From contig JAFOND010000228.1 in NCBI GenBank assembly GCA_017418645.1, forward strand, positions 1 through 32,296: DNA of 32,296 bases. The letters run 5' to 3'. A program made the translations under genes and the position numbers. The stretch comes from Lachnospiraceae bacterium. GTDB lineage: Bacteria; Bacillota; Clostridia; Lachnospirales; Lachnospiraceae. Below are positions 16,280 to 25,559 of this stretch, in pieces (position 1 is the stretch's first letter; the number at the start of each line of letters is the position of its first letter). The notes under the pieces were generated by a model. The model made no database searches and was not told the DNA's origin. It saw nothing but the letters and a program-made list of their open reading frames with translations.

Positions 16280-18352
16280 AAGATTTATCTCCGCCACGGC
16301 CTTGTCCGCATTTTCTCCCGCGGACATATCGTATTTGACGAGTTTGTCATTATCCAGTATGTACAGATTGTCCCCTACGAATATTCCTCTGGCGGACCAT
16401 GCGCTGTCCAGCCCGATCACATAATGCAGTTCGAATCTGTCTTTTTCGTAAGAGAAGATTCCGTAGCCCTGTCTGTCGTCAAACCTGTCGTCACCTGTCC
16501 TTTGGTAATAATACACATTGTTTTCTATTGAAAAACCGATGATGTTCTTTTCCGGATCCACAAGTATCGCCTTATAATTATCCATTCCCGGAAGGTATGT
16601 GGTGCCGTCGTTTTTCCATTCGGACACATCCTCTTCTTTTACATTTGCGGGATCCGATATATCAAACATTGACAGCTTAAGCCCGGTTACCTGTCCCGTT
16701 TGTTCATCCGCGGTGTATCCGATCCCGAGAAGTTTATCCTTGCTCCAGGGATGCAGGTAATCCGAAAATCCCGGAATCTTAAGTTCACCGAGAAGTTTCG
16801 GGTCCGATGGATCCGAAAGGTCGATGGAAAATACCGGATCCGTGTTTCTGAAGGTGACAAGATAGAGCATATCACCGATGAAACGCGTCGACTTTATTTC
16901 TTCATCGGAAGCAATATCATGCAGTTCTCCCAGAAGATTCATATTCCGGTCATATGTATAAACCGCATTATCTCTTCTGTAATTACTCCTTTTGCTTCCG
17001 AAGGTCGACACTGCAACACGAAGCGTGCCGTCACTGCTTTCGTCTATGGAGAAGGAGCTGTCGATGCTTCCCGGAACGGCTGCGGTCTCTATCGGAGTTA
17101 TGTATCCGTTCTCGTATTCAAACTTAAACAGATCCGTGTATTCTCCTTCACTGCCGTCATATCCGCTGCGTTCAAGATATATGGAGTTTTGGGAAACATA
17201 TATATCGTTTATGCATGCATAGATGCTCTTTTGATCTATGACTTTTTTCGGGTTCTTAATATCAACGGAAGTGATTATGAAACAGCCGTCATAATATTCA
17301 TCTCCCCGGCTTAAGTATACATCTTCGGGAACCATAACATCATCGCATACATAAGGAAGGTTTCCTGCCCGGTCCTGGGAAAAGATATACAGTATGCCGT
17401 CCTTTAACCGTGAGAAGCTCTGCCAGCTTCCTGTCTGGGTTACGGTTGTTATGAGTTTCGGGGCGGTCCTGTCTTTTATGTCGAAGAAAGCAACTCCCGT
17501 CTTTCCGTTCTGTTCTCCCCAAAGGATGGTATCCGTGTTGTTATTCTTATAGTTAAAGTTGTTATCGCGGAAGTTATAAAGAACCATAAGAGTATCGTCT
17601 TCAATGTATATTCCATATTCTTCTCCGAAGCTCTTTTGATATTCGGCGGACTTTATTTCCGATGCAATAACCGGTTCTTTTGAACGAATATCGACTATCT
17701 TTATCCTGCCATCGTTCTTTAATATGTAGATATACTTTCCGTCGGTTTTAATGATGTCTTCTTCGTCAATTCCTTTTTCCCTTGTATTTGTTTCGGAATG
17801 CACTTCACTGTCTGAGCCCTTGCCTGCCCCGCTTGTTGCGGTATCGGCCGAATTCATCTCCGGCGCCGTTGCTTCTTCCACATAGTCCGCCGAGGATTCT
17901 CTTTTTGATTCTTCCACTGCGGTTTCGGTTTCATACGAAACTCTTTTTTTGCTCAGATCCTTGATGTACTTTTCTATCTCTTTTTCGTCTTTGGGATGAT
18001 AAAAGAGCCCGCTGAAAACTTCACGCTCGCCGGTAGCTACGCTCTCGGAATCAAAGTCTGCCCCATAGTCCGCCTCCGCAGATTCCGTTGAAGCCTCTTC
18101 CATCATTGCGCTGTCCGCCGAGCCTGTCATATCGTTCTTCGAACGCCCCATCTTTGTGTTTGCGATCACTATGGGGATCATAAGAACAACAAGGATCGCC
18201 GCAGCAACCGGGACATACTTCCTGTACTTTGCAAAGCTTGTTACCTTCTTCTTATTTAATTCCGCTTCGATGTTCTCCGGACTGATCCGATCCGGGATCT
18301 TAAGATCCTCCGCATCCTTTTTTATTAAATCTTTTAATTCGTTATCGTTCAT
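16277..18352 (-). CDS. Membrane-anchored beta-propeller domain protein, probable sigma-factor partner
   Basis: The 691 residues have a short acidic/basic cytoplasmic N-terminus (about 1-45), a single membrane anchor near 46-66 (VPVAAAILVVLMIPIVIA), a low-complexity Ser/Glu/Ala linker to about residue 190, and an extracytoplasmic beta-propeller of the Beta_propel family. The propeller blades are marked by repeated patterns such as IKTDGKYIYILKNDGRIKIVDI, DGILYIFSQD, FIGDMLYLVTFRN and VGDNLYILDNDKLVKYD. The gene overlaps the ECF sigma gene by 4 bases. By analogy with ECF operons, the cytoplasmic N-terminus could hold the sigma factor and the propeller could sense the cell surface. The propeller is firm; the anti-sigma role is inference, because no known anti-sigma domain is obvious. 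Confidence 0.85.
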   Translation of the reverse strand: MNDNELKDLIKKDAEDLKIPDRISPENIEAELNKKKVTSFAKYRKYVPVAAAILVVLMIPIVIANTKMGRSKNDMTGSADSAMMEEASTESAEADYGADFDSESVATGEREVFSGLFYHPKDEKEIEKYIKDLSKKRVSYETETAVEESKRESSADYVEEATAPEMNSADTATSGAGKGSDSEVHSETNTREKGIDEEDIIKTDGKYIYILKNDGRIKIVDIRSKEPVIASEIKSAEYQKSFGEEYGIYIEDDTLMVLYNFRDNNFNYKNNNTDTILWGEQNGKTGVAFFDIKDRTAPKLITTVTQTGSWQSFSRLKDGILYIFSQDRAGNLPYVCDDVMVPEDVYLSRGDEYYDGCFIITSVDIKNPKKVIDQKSIYACINDIYVSQNSIYLERSGYDGSEGEYTDLFKFEYENGYITPIETAAVPGSIDSSFSIDESSDGTLRVAVSTFGSKRSNYRRDNAVYTYDRNMNLLGELHDIASDEEIKSTRFIGDMLYLVTFRNTDPVFSIDLSDPSDPKLLGELKIPGFSDYLHPWSKDKLLGIGYTADEQTGQVTGLKLSMFDISDPANVKEEDVSEWKNDGTTYLPGMDNYKAILVDPEKNIIGFSIENNVYYYQRTGDDRFDDRQGYGIFSYEKDRFELHYVIGLDSAWSARGIFVGDNLYILDNDKLVKYDMSAGENADKAVAEINL

Positions 18353-18858
18353 AATAACTCCTTTTTCAACCTCTCCAGTGCCCTCTTCTTCCTGCTCCTT
18401 ATGGTTCCGGAAGGCATCTTCAATATCTCCGCGATCTCCTCACTTTTGTATCCCATAAAGATATCAAGTGATAATATCAGCCTGTCCTCTTTCGGGAGTG
18501 AGAAGAAAAGTTCCCTGACGCTTTGATCCTCCTGCAATAAAGATGCTCGCTCGTCTGCGGGTTCCGCGATCTCATCAATATCCGCCGTCTTATTGACATA
18601 AGCCTTTTTCTGCCTGCTTATCTTTGCGGAAAGGATCTTAAAGATCCACCCCTTAAATGCCGCGGGCTCTTTTAACTTCTTTATGCCCGCGAAAGCATCC
18701 GTAACGGCTTCCGAAACGGTATCGGCGGCATCATCGGGGTTACCCAGAGAATAATATGCAACACGATACATTTCTTTATATACGCTTTCGTAAAGGACCG
18801 CGAACGAATGCGCATCGCCCTTTTTTGCGTTATTTATCAATATTTCCTGTTCTGTCAT
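18349..18858 (-). CDS. ECF-type RNA polymerase sigma factor
   Basis: The 169-residue protein (from the ATG at 18858) has a region 2 (AVLYESVYKEMYRVAYYSLGNPDDAADTV) and a region 4 helix-turn-helix (MGYKSEEIAEILKMPSGTIRSRKKRALERLKK), the layout of sigma-70 group 4 factors. It should direct RNA polymerase to a small set of promoters. An upstream in-frame ATG at 18927 would add 23 residues without a ribosome binding site, whereas AGAGGAAG lies just before 18858, so the shorter form is chosen. Its stop overlaps the beta-propeller gene by 4 bases. The shared upstream region carries repeated GGTTC half-sites facing both this gene and the divergent VTC gene. Confidence 0.92.
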   Translation of the reverse strand: MTEQEILINNAKKGDAHSFAVLYESVYKEMYRVAYYSLGNPDDAADTVSEAVTDAFAGIKKLKEPAAFKGWIFKILSAKISRQKKAYVNKTADIDEIAEPADERASLLQEDQSVRELFFSLPKEDRLILSLDIFMGYKSEEIAEILKMPSGTIRSRKKRALERLKKELL

Positions 18859-18879
18859 AATGCTTCCTCTCGAAAAAAT

Positions 18880-18988
18880 GAACCGGTTCTGTCTATACAG
18901 TATAAGTATTTTCGAATTTTGTTGCATCTTTTTAAAAAAATTTTCAACTTTAAAGTTCGTTTAAGGTTCGTCCTGTATCATACGAACC
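18880..18988. promoter_or_regulatory. Repeated GGTTC half-sites in the divergent sigma/VTC region
   Basis: A perfect 10-base palindrome GAACCGGTTC lies at 18880-18889 in the sigma gene leader. On the other side, GGTTCGT (18965-18971) and ACGAACC (18982-18988) form a seven-base inverted repeat with a 10-base spacer. A further GTTCGT at 18955-18960 is spaced 11 bases, one helical turn, from the same motif at 18966. The recurrence of one half-site on both sides suggests a common regulator. A candidate sigma-A -10 (TATACT, 18899-18904) with a weak -35 (ATGCAA, 18922-18927) faces the sigma gene. Confidence 0.5.
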
Positions 18989-19013
18989 ATCAAAGGAAAC
19001 GGAGGAAAGAAAA

Positions 19014-19790
19014 ATGGCTGAGCAGATGATATTCAAAAGATACGAAGTCAAATACATGCTTACTAAAGAACAGTTTGAAGCGGTTGTTAAAAAAATGAGC
19101 GATCATATGGTCCCGGATGAATGGGGAAACAGCACGATCCTTTCACTATACTTCGATACACCGGATTACCTGCTTGCAAGAAGATCCGCAGAACATCCGG
19201 AATATAAAGAGAAACTTCGGTTAAGAAGCTACGGCGTTGCAAAGAGCGACACAAAAGTCTTTATCGAACTCAAGAAAAAATATGACGGAGTTGTTTACAA
19301 AAGAAGGATCGGAATGAAGGAAACGGAAGCCATGGATTATCTCTTAAGAGACAGGAAGGTCTTAAACAACCAGATCGAGGCGGAGATAGATCACACAAAA
19401 GAAAGATATAAAGGCATAAAACCCCGGGTTCTTCTGTCATATGAAAGAGAAGCGTTTTACGCAAAAGACGATCATGAATTCCGCGTAACCTTTGACAGAA
19501 ACATCCTTTGGAGAGAGGACAACGTTAACCTTACAAGCGGTGTATACGGTGAATCACTTCTTAAAGACGGACAGGTTCTTATGGAAGTAAAGGCCGGCGG
19601 AGCAATCCCTCTTTGGTTCGTAAACATCCTTTCCGAAGAGAAGTTATATAAGACAAGTTTTTCAAAATACGGCACGGCTTATAAGACGATCTTTCAGAGA
19701 TCCCACAATTTAAGCAGAGTAAGGTCAAGAGTAAGAGTAACAGACAAGCAGCCCGCGGGAGAGACCGCAAGATATTCGTTAAGAGCGTAA
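19014..19790 (+). CDS. VTC-domain (polyphosphate polymerase-like) protein
   Basis: The 258 residues match the VTC domain, the triphosphate-tunnel fold found in eukaryotic vacuolar polyphosphate polymerase VTC4 and in many bacterial proteins. Basic and acidic residues that line the tunnel are visible in order: KRYEVKYML, SLYFDTPDY, EKLRLRSYG, FIELKKKYDGVVYKRRI, LSYEREAF, and the metal-binding Glu in QVLMEVKAGGAIP. Bacterial members are usually annotated as polyphosphate polymerase domain proteins, though the true product is rarely known. There is no membrane segment; the C-terminus is basic. GGAGGAAAG precedes the ATG. The DUF4956 membrane protein follows after 21 bases, a pairing frequent in Firmicutes that suggests a membrane-coupled enzyme. 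Confidence 0.9.
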   Translation: MAEQMIFKRYEVKYMLTKEQFEAVVKKMSDHMVPDEWGNSTILSLYFDTPDYLLARRSAEHPEYKEKLRLRSYGVAKSDTKVFIELKKKYDGVVYKRRIGMKETEAMDYLLRDRKVLNNQIEAEIDHTKERYKGIKPRVLLSYEREAFYAKDDHEFRVTFDRNILWREDNVNLTSGVYGESLLKDGQVLMEVKAGGAIPLWFVNILSEEKLYKTSFSKYGTAYKTIFQRSHNLSRVRSRVRVTDKQPAGETARYSLRA

Positions 19791-19811
19791 GAGTTTAAGG
19801 AGGAAAATAAA

Positions 19812-20498
19812 ATGTTAAGTACAGTATTTCAGGGTATATTCGATGCTACGGCAAGTTCGATAGCAGTTTCACAGTTTATGTTATGCATATTGGTTTCGCT
19901 TTTAATCGGCGCATTCCTTGCATTCACATACAACTTTAAAAACATAACAACAAAAAGTTTCTTGATCACACTGGCAATCCTTCCCGCAATAGTATGCGTG
20001 GTCATCATGATGGTAAACGGAAACATCGGTGCAGGCGTTGCTGTTGCGGGAGCCTTCTCCCTCGTGAGATTCCGCTCCGCCCCGGGAAGCGCAAAAGAGA
20101 TCGCGCAGATCTTCCTTGCAATGGGCGCAGGACTTATAACGGGAATGGGCTACCTTGGTTATGCAATATTATTCACACTGGTCCTTCAGATAGTATTCAT
20201 TATCCTTTCCGTAACAGGATTCGGAAAAGACAAGAGTGAAGAAAGAATCCTTCGTATCACGATACCGGAAGACCTTGATTTTGCAGGCGAGTTTGACGAT
20301 CTTTTCAATGAATATACGGATAAATGCGAAAACATCTCCGTAAAAACAACAAATATGGGAAGTCTCTTCAAACTTTCATATAACATCCTTATGAAGGATG
20401 CAGCCAAAGAAAAGGAATTTATGGATGCCCTCCGCTGCAGAAACGGGAACCTTGAGATCTCAATCTCGAAGCAGGAAATGGGAGCGAACGAACTGTAA
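19812..20498 (+). CDS. DUF4956 membrane protein
   Basis: The 228 residues have three or four membrane segments in the first 135 residues (near 20-43, 53-73, 96-115 and 117-137). They enclose the family's conserved cytoplasmic loop, SLVRFRSAPGSAKEIAQIFLAMGAG. A soluble alpha/beta tail of about 85 residues follows (LRITIPEDLDFAGEFDDLF). The function of DUF4956 is not established. Its habitual association with VTC-domain genes, as here, suggests it anchors or serves as a channel for the VTC product. GGAGGAAAA precedes the ATG. The gene ends at the bidirectional terminator at 20504-20539. Confidence 0.88.
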   Translation: MLSTVFQGIFDATASSIAVSQFMLCILVSLLIGAFLAFTYNFKNITTKSFLITLAILPAIVCVVIMMVNGNIGAGVAVAGAFSLVRFRSAPGSAKEIAQIFLAMGAGLITGMGYLGYAILFTLVLQIVFIILSVTGFGKDKSEERILRITIPEDLDFAGEFDDLFNEYTDKCENISVKTTNMGSLFKLSYNILMKDAAKEKEFMDALRCRNGNLEISISKQEMGANEL

Positions 20499-20503
20499 TA
20501 GAA

Positions 20504-20539
20504 GCAAAAAAGGGGGACGCCGTCCCCCTCTCTTTTTGC
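20504..20539. terminator. Bidirectional Rho-independent terminator
   Basis: A strong hairpin (AGGGGGACG at 20511-20519 and CGTCCCCCT at 20521-20529) is flanked by an A run on one side and a T run on the other. It therefore ends with a T tract when read from either strand. It sits between the convergent DUF4956 gene and glgP. Confidence 0.92.
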
Positions 20540-20542
20540 CTG

Positions 20543-22813
20543 TTATTTCAGATGCCAAACTTCTTTATTGTACTGTTCTATAGTTCTATCACTTGAGAAG
20601 AAACCGGCCTTTGCGATGTTTACAAGCGCCATCTTGTTCCATGCCGTCTTGTCTTCGTAGTCGGAAAGCATCTTCTCTTTCACGCGGATGTAATCCTTGA
20701 TGTCAAGAAGCGTCATAAACCAGTCTTTGTTAAGGATCTCCTTATAAAGTCTTTCAAGATGTTCCTTGTCTCCGAGTTTCATCATCTCTTCTCCGACGAT
20801 GAAATCCACGAGTTTCTTTATGAGTTCATCCTTTTCATAGAAATCCTTCGAGCAGTAACCTGCAGTATCATAAAGATCGATGACGGTATCGGATTTTTCT
20901 CCGAAGATATAGATATTGTCATCGCCCACAAGGTCTTTTATCTCAACGTTCGCGCCGTCTTCCGTACCGAGGGTTACCGCGCCGTTTAACATGAACTTCA
21001 TATTGGAAGTTCCGGATGCCTCTTTAGAAGCGAGTGAGATCTGCTCGGAAATCTCCGCTGCGGGGATTATCTTTGCAGCCTTCGTAACGTTATAGTTTTC
21101 AGCCATAACAACCCTGAAATACGGTGCGATCTCCGGATCGTTCGCGGTATATTCCTGGAGGCAGAGGATAAGATGAATGATGTCCTTTGCGATGATATAT
21201 GCGGGCGCAGCCTTTGCCCCGAAGATCATCGTAAGCGGAGTTTTCGGCTTGTTGCCCTTCTTGATCTCCATGATCTTATAGATCGCATAAAGGCAGTTCA
21301 TCTGCTGTCTCTTGTATTCATGAAGACGCTTAACCTGTACGTCGAAGATGGAATTAGGATCGATGGTAAGGTCCTGTGTTTCCTTAAAGAACGCCGCAAG
21401 CTCTTCTTTCTTTTTCTTCTTTATCTCGCCGAGGCGCATAAGCGTTTCGGGATCGTCCTTATATTCCAGAAGCTTTGTAAGCTTGTTTACGTTTGTCTTG
21501 AAGCCGTCTCCGATCTTTTCCGTAATGAGCTCCGCAAGAGCCGGATTACAGTGAAGAAGCCATCTTCTGAAGGTGATTCCGTTTGTCTTGTTATTGAACT
21601 TGCCCGGATATAAACGATAGAAATTGTTAAGTTCGGAGTTCTTTAATATCTCCGTATGAAGCGCCGCAACACCGTTTATGGAATATCCGTAATGGATGTC
21701 CATATGCGCCATGTGTACGCGGTTGTCATCGTCGATTATATATGTGGACGGATCCGCAACCTCTTTCCTTACTCTGTTGTCGAGCTCGCGGATTATGGGA
21801 AGGAGATGGGGAACAACCGCTTCCATATAATCCATGGGCCACTTTTCAAGAGCCTCGGAAAGGATAGTATGATTTGTATAAGCGCATGTCTTACGAACGA
21901 TGGATATTGCCTCGTCCATGGTAAAGCCTTCGATCTGAATAAGACGGATAAGTTCCGGAATTACCATGGAAGGATGGGTATCGTTTATCTGGATGGTAAC
22001 ATATTCATTAAGACGATGAAGGTCTCCGCCGCGCTCCTTTGTTTCCTTTAATATGAGCTGAGCGCCGCAGCTTACCATAAAATACTGCTGATAGATACGA
22101 AGTTTTCTTCCCGCATCGTCGGAATCGTCCGGATAAAGGAAAAGAGTAAGGTTCTTTTCTATCTCTTCCTTGTCAAAATCTATGGTATCGTCTCCCACCA
22201 GAGTTTCATCAACCGTATCAAGATCGAAAAGATGAAGCTTGTTTACCCCCTCTCTGTTATAACCCGGAACATCGATATCATATAGGGTCGACGTTACGGT
22301 AAAGCGACGGAAAGGAACTTCGAATTTTCCTTCCGGATCTTTTGTAAGCCAGGACTTCTCAGTGATCCAGGGGTTCTTAACCTCGTTCTGGAGATTGTTC
22401 TTAAACTTCTGTTCAAAGAGACCGTAATGATAGTTAAGACCGATGCCGTCTCCCGGAAGATCAAGTGATGCGATGGAGTCCAAAAAGCATGCCGCAAGAC
22501 GACCAAGTCCGCCGTTTCCCAGGGAAGGTTCCGGCTCATACGCTTCGATTTCCGTAATATCCTTATTGTACTTTTTAAGGACGGATGATACTTCATCAAA
22601 AAGTCCAATGTTTATAAGATTGTTCGAAAGAAGCTTTCCGATAAGGAATTCCGCCGAAATATAATATAATTTCTTTTTTCCGGCAATGCGGGGTCTGCCC
22701 TGCATTTCCTCTTTTGTGAGTGTTAAAAGCGCTTCATAGATTTCCTTTTCGGACGCCGTATTCAAGTCATGTCCGAAGCTGTCTTTAAGAAGTGTGTTTA
22801 ACCTTTGTTCCAT
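20543..22813 (-). CDS. glgP: Glycogen/maltodextrin phosphorylase
   Basis: This enzyme releases glucose-1-phosphate from the non-reducing ends of glycogen or maltodextrin, using pyridoxal phosphate. The 756-residue length fits family GT35. Visible signatures are [21 protein letters not shown] near the N-terminus (the glucan phosphorylase fingerprint), [14 protein letters not shown], and the cofactor site [14 protein letters not shown], whose Lys near residue 606 forms the Schiff base; [10 protein letters not shown] follows. The start at 22813 lies 29 bases inside the end of the lacI-type gene and is supported by an AAGGAGAGGG just upstream. With malQ and the regulator it forms a complete maltodextrin-degrading operon. 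Whether glycogen or imported maltodextrin is the main substrate cannot be told. Confidence 0.96.
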   Translation of the reverse strand: MEQRLNTLLKDSFGHDLNTASEKEIYEALLTLTKEEMQGRPRIAGKKKLYYISAEFLIGKLLSNNLINIGLFDEVSSVLKKYNKDITEIEAYEPEPSLGNGGLGRLAACFLDSIASLDLPGDGIGLNYHYGLFEQKFKNNLQNEVKNPWITEKSWLTKDPEGKFEVPFRRFTVTSTLYDIDVPGYNREGVNKLHLFDLDTVDETLVGDDTIDFDKEEIEKNLTLFLYPDDSDDAGRKLRIYQQYFMVSCGAQLILKETKERGGDLHRLNEYVTIQINDTHPSMVIPELIRLIQIEGFTMDEAISIVRKTCAYTNHTILSEALEKWPMDYMEAVVPHLLPIIRELDNRVRKEVADPSTYIIDDDNRVHMAHMDIHYGYSINGVAALHTEILKNSELNNFYRLYPGKFNNKTNGITFRRWLLHCNPALAELITEKIGDGFKTNVNKLTKLLEYKDDPETLMRLGEIKKKKKEELAAFFKETQDLTIDPNSIFDVQVKRLHEYKRQQMNCLYAIYKIMEIKKGNKPKTPLTMIFGAKAAPAYIIAKDIIHLILCLQEYTANDPEIAPYFRVVMAENYNVTKAAKIIPAAEISEQISLASKEASGTSNMKFMLNGAVTLGTEDGANVEIKDLVGDDNIYIFGEKSDTVIDLYDTAGYCSKDFYEKDELIKKLVDFIVGEEMMKLGDKEHLERLYKEILNKDWFMTLLDIKDYIRVKEKMLSDYEDKTAWNKMALVNIAKAGFFSSDRTIEQYNKEVWHLK

Positions 22814-23834
22814 TTTCCCTCTCCTTTTTTACAGAATCTCTCTTTACCAGTTTTGCGCCGACGTATATCATCTTTGCCTTGCCCTCTCCTTTTATGGCAA
22901 GATCGATGTTTTCCGTGGCTTCATGTATCATTTCATCCGTGGGCTGAACCATAGTTGTAAGCGGCGGATGCAGATATTTACTGTATTCTATCCCGTCGAA
23001 TCCCACGACGGAAATATCCTCCGGAATTCTTAATCCGGCCTCATATATTGCCTTATATGCGCCAAGGGCTGTCACATCCGAGATTGCGAAAACGGCTGTG
23101 ATGTCCGGACACTTTTTTATAACCTTTTTCATGGTCTTGTATCCGTTTTCCGCAGAGAAATCCGGGATGCCGTCTTCCATATGAAATACTAATTTAGGAT
23201 CATATTTTATGCCGTGTTTTTCCAGGGCTTTTTTATATCCGGAAAGTCTTAATGCACCGACCGCCTTATCGTCCTTTCGACCTGCGATTATCGCTATCCT
23301 TTCATGACCTTCCTTTATAAGATACGATACGGCTTTTTCGCTCTCCTTTTCGTCATCAACTGAAATCGCGATGCAGTCCGGAGTGCTCGACATATCGATC
23401 CCGACGGAACATAAAATGTACGGAACGGTAACATGTCGAAGCACGACATCCGGATCTTTCATCATTCCTCCAAGAAAGATTATTCCCTTTATGTTCTTTT
23501 CATGGATAAGCTTTAATGCTGCTTCGCCCTCGTCCTCATCGACTCCGACCTCCATAAAGAACGCCGAATATCCAAGCTTTTCAAGTTCCGATTCCATGGG
23601 GTGGAACATGCTCTGGAAAAAAGGGTTGTTAATACCCATGCAAAGGAGTCCCACCGTGTTGGTGTCCATCAGTTTTAAGTTTCTTGCGGAGCTGTTCGGT
23701 ATGAAGTTATGTTTCTTTACAACGGAAAGGATCCTTTCCCTTGTTTCCTTTTTAACGCGCGGATCGTTGTTCAGCGCACGGGATACCGTTCCGGTTCCGA
23801 CGCCGCAAAGCTCCGCTATATCCTTAATTGTCAT
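22785..23834 (-). CDS. LacI-family transcriptional regulator of the glucan operon
   Basis: The 349 residues have an N-terminal LacI helix-turn-helix and hinge ([22 protein letters not shown], then [11 protein letters not shown]) and a periplasmic-binding-like effector domain ([50 protein letters not shown]). It lies between malQ and glgP and overlaps both (11 bases with malQ, 29 with glgP). It is therefore very likely a local regulator responding to a maltose- or glucose-type sugar. The perfect LacI-type palindrome at 25475-25488, next to the operon promoter, fits autoregulation. The ribosome binding site is weak and lies inside malQ, consistent with coupled, low-level translation. It is not CcpA by context, although the operator also fits a cre consensus. 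Confidence 0.95.
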   Translation of the reverse strand: MTIKDIAELCGVGTGTVSRALNNDPRVKKETRERILSVVKKHNFIPNSSARNLKLMDTNTVGLLCMGINNPFFQSMFHPMESELEKLGYSAFFMEVGVDEDEGEAALKLIHEKNIKGIIFLGGMMKDPDVVLRHVTVPYILCSVGIDMSSTPDCIAISVDDEKESEKAVSYLIKEGHERIAIIAGRKDDKAVGALRLSGYKKALEKHGIKYDPKLVFHMEDGIPDFSAENGYKTMKKVIKKCPDITAVFAISDVTALGAYKAIYEAGLRIPEDISVVGFDGIEYSKYLHPPLTTMVQPTDEMIHEATENIDLAIKGEGKAKMIYVGAKLVKRDSVKKERENGTKVKHTS

Positions 23835-25440
23835 CTTTATTATCTGTTACTCTTTTTGCAGATGCTCTTTCCATTAACGCTCTTTTTCTTTCCGCTTCTG
23901 CCTTCGCCGCAGCCTCTCGCTCAACTCTTTCTTCTTCGAGTTTCCATTCCGGTGCGCGTCCGTACAGTCTTGTTAGCTTATAGATTCTCTTTGCCATCGC
24001 CATGGTGATGACACCTTCTCTCATTCGCCACTGCCAGTTCTTTCCAAGGGTGGACGGAGTATTTATTCTTGCTTTCGAATCCAGGATAAGATAATCCTGC
24101 ATCGGTATTATTGCCATGTTCGCAGGGGACATATGCACAAAACGAACCAGTTTTCTTACAAGCTCTTCCTTGTCCATTGCCTCACCGTCAACATAGTCCG
24201 CAACCATCTCCAGCTCTTCCGGTTTTATTGCGGAAAGCCAGCCCAGGGTTGTATCGTTATCATGGGTTCCCGTGTAGCATACGCAGTTCGGACTGTAGTT
24301 ATGGGGAAGATAATCGTTTGCCGCTCCCGTATCCCTGCTGTCAAAAGCAAACTGAAGAACCTTCATGTTCGGATATCCCGTGTCTTTTACGAGTTTCCTT
24401 ACGCTGTCCGTCATGTATCCAAGGTCTTCCGCGATGATCTCCACATCCTTCAGTTCTTTTTTCATATGCTCAAAAAGATCGAAGCCCGGACCCTTTACCC
24501 ATTTGCCGTTTCTTGCGGTCTTGTCCTTAGCGGGGATCGTATAATACTCGTCAAATCCGCGGAAATGATCGATACGGATAACATCATAGAGTTCCTCGCT
24601 CTTTTGCATGCGCTTAAGCCACCATGCATAGCCCGTCTTTTTATGTACGTCCCATTTATAAAGCGGATTTCCCCAGAGCTGTCCGTCTGCGGAAAAGCCG
24701 TCCGGCGGGCACCCCGCAACAGCTGTGGGATGTCCGTCCTTATCAAGTTCAAAGAGGTTCGGATTCGCCCATACATCCGCCGAGTCAAGGGAAACATAGA
24801 TGGGAATATCCCCTATGATCTTTATTCCGTGCTGATTTGCATATGCCTTGAGTTCATGCCATTCCGCATAAAATTCATACTGGAGATAGAGATAGAAAGC
24901 AATATCGTCCGCAAGTTCCTTTTCGTATTTTTCCATTGCTTCGGGAGTGCGGAGTCGGATATCGTCCGGCCACTCCATAAGAGAAACGTCATCGAAACTG
25001 TTCTTTATTGCCATATATTTTGCATAGTCATTAACCCAGTCCGCGTTTTCTGTTATGAATTCATGATATGCTTTGTTATCGGAAAGGTTCACGCGCGAGA
25101 ATGCGGCGCGAAGAAGTTTGAAACGGTTCTTATACATGATGCCGTAGTCGATGGTTTCCGGACTTCCGCCAAAGTTCGTCCACTCACACTCTTCATCTGT
25201 AAGAAGACCTTCTTTTCTTAATTTCTCAAGATCGATAAAATATGGATTTCCCGCAAAAGTGGAAAACGACTGATACGGCGAATCGCCGTAAGATGTGGGA
25301 CCGAGAGGCAGTATCTGCCAATAACGCTGTCCCGCTGCATACAGAAAATCAACGAACTTATATGCTTCTTCTCCGAAGCAACCGATACCATACTTGCCCG
25401 GCAGGCTAAAAATCGGTAGTAAAATTCCGCTTTCTCTCAT
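23824..25440 (-). CDS. malQ: 4-alpha-glucanotransferase (amylomaltase)
   Basis: This GH77 enzyme transfers maltooligosaccharide units between chains and makes substrates of suitable length for the phosphorylase. The 538 residues show the family opening SGILLPIFSLPGKYGIGCFG, then YWQILPLGPTSYGDSPYQSFS, the nucleophile Asp in VIRIDHFRGFDEYY, the acid/base Glu in IIAEDLGYMT, and YTGTHDNDTTLGW. A charged, helical Ala/Glu/Arg tail of about 40 residues (EEERVEREAAAKAEAERKRA) extends beyond the usual core of about 500. The ATG at 25440 is preceded by GGAGGGGG, and the gene is first in the malQ-lacI-glgP operon. Its stop overlaps the regulator start by 11 bases. Confidence 0.96.
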   Translation of the reverse strand: MRESGILLPIFSLPGKYGIGCFGEEAYKFVDFLYAAGQRYWQILPLGPTSYGDSPYQSFSTFAGNPYFIDLEKLRKEGLLTDEECEWTNFGGSPETIDYGIMYKNRFKLLRAAFSRVNLSDNKAYHEFITENADWVNDYAKYMAIKNSFDDVSLMEWPDDIRLRTPEAMEKYEKELADDIAFYLYLQYEFYAEWHELKAYANQHGIKIIGDIPIYVSLDSADVWANPNLFELDKDGHPTAVAGCPPDGFSADGQLWGNPLYKWDVHKKTGYAWWLKRMQKSEELYDVIRIDHFRGFDEYYTIPAKDKTARNGKWVKGPGFDLFEHMKKELKDVEIIAEDLGYMTDSVRKLVKDTGYPNMKVLQFAFDSRDTGAANDYLPHNYSPNCVCYTGTHDNDTTLGWLSAIKPEELEMVADYVDGEAMDKEELVRKLVRFVHMSPANMAIIPMQDYLILDSKARINTPSTLGKNWQWRMREGVITMAMAKRIYKLTRLYGRAPEWKLEEERVEREAAAKAEAERKRALMERASAKRVTDNKDDN

Positions 25441-25474
25441 GCTTCCCCCTCCGAAAATATAACAAAAATTGTTT

Positions 25475-25488
25475 TGGAAACGTTTCCA
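25475..25488. promoter_or_regulatory. LacI-type operator at the malQ promoter
   Basis: TGGAAACGTTTCCA is a perfect 14-base palindrome with the central CG typical of LacI/CcpA-family operators. Its upstream end touches the -10 box, so a bound repressor would block initiation. The most likely ligand is the regulator encoded at 22785-23834. CcpA is an alternative, because the site also fits the cre consensus. Confidence 0.88.
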
Positions 25489-25516
25489 TTATATCATGGG
25501 GGGATTTTTTACGCAA
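25488..25516 (-). promoter_or_regulatory. Promoter of malQ-lacI-glgP
   Basis: On the minus strand a -35 box TTGCGT (25511-25516) is followed by a 17-base spacer and a perfect -10 box TATAAT (25488-25493). Transcription would begin in the operator, giving a leader of about 40 bases before the malQ ATG at 25440. The -35 is a partial match, which leaves room for an activator. Confidence 0.82.
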
Positions 25517-25544
25517 GTGGAATTTTTCTTATGCCGGTGGAATT
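25517..25544. repeat. Direct repeat GTGGAATT upstream of the malQ promoter
   Basis: GTGGAATT occurs at 25517-25524 and 25537-25544, exactly 20 bases apart (about two helical turns), directly upstream of the -35 box. The spacing and position fit an activator site, but no regulator can be named. Confidence 0.5.
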
Positions 25545-25559
25545 ATGTAAGCATGATAC

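Noticed and set aside
18859..18927. Longer N-terminus for the ECF sigma factor from the ATG at 18927
   Set aside because: There is no ribosome binding site. The extension is not sigma-like and overlaps the probable promoter.
22785..23834. LacI-family gene as CcpA
   Set aside because: It is embedded in the malQ-glgP operon with a matching local operator, which fits a pathway-specific regulator better. The cre-like palindrome alone does not identify CcpA.
24133..25221. A 362-codon open frame on the plus strand opposite malQ
   Set aside because: malQ is certain on the minus strand. The opposite frame reads as a Phe/Ile/Arg-rich mirror with no domain.
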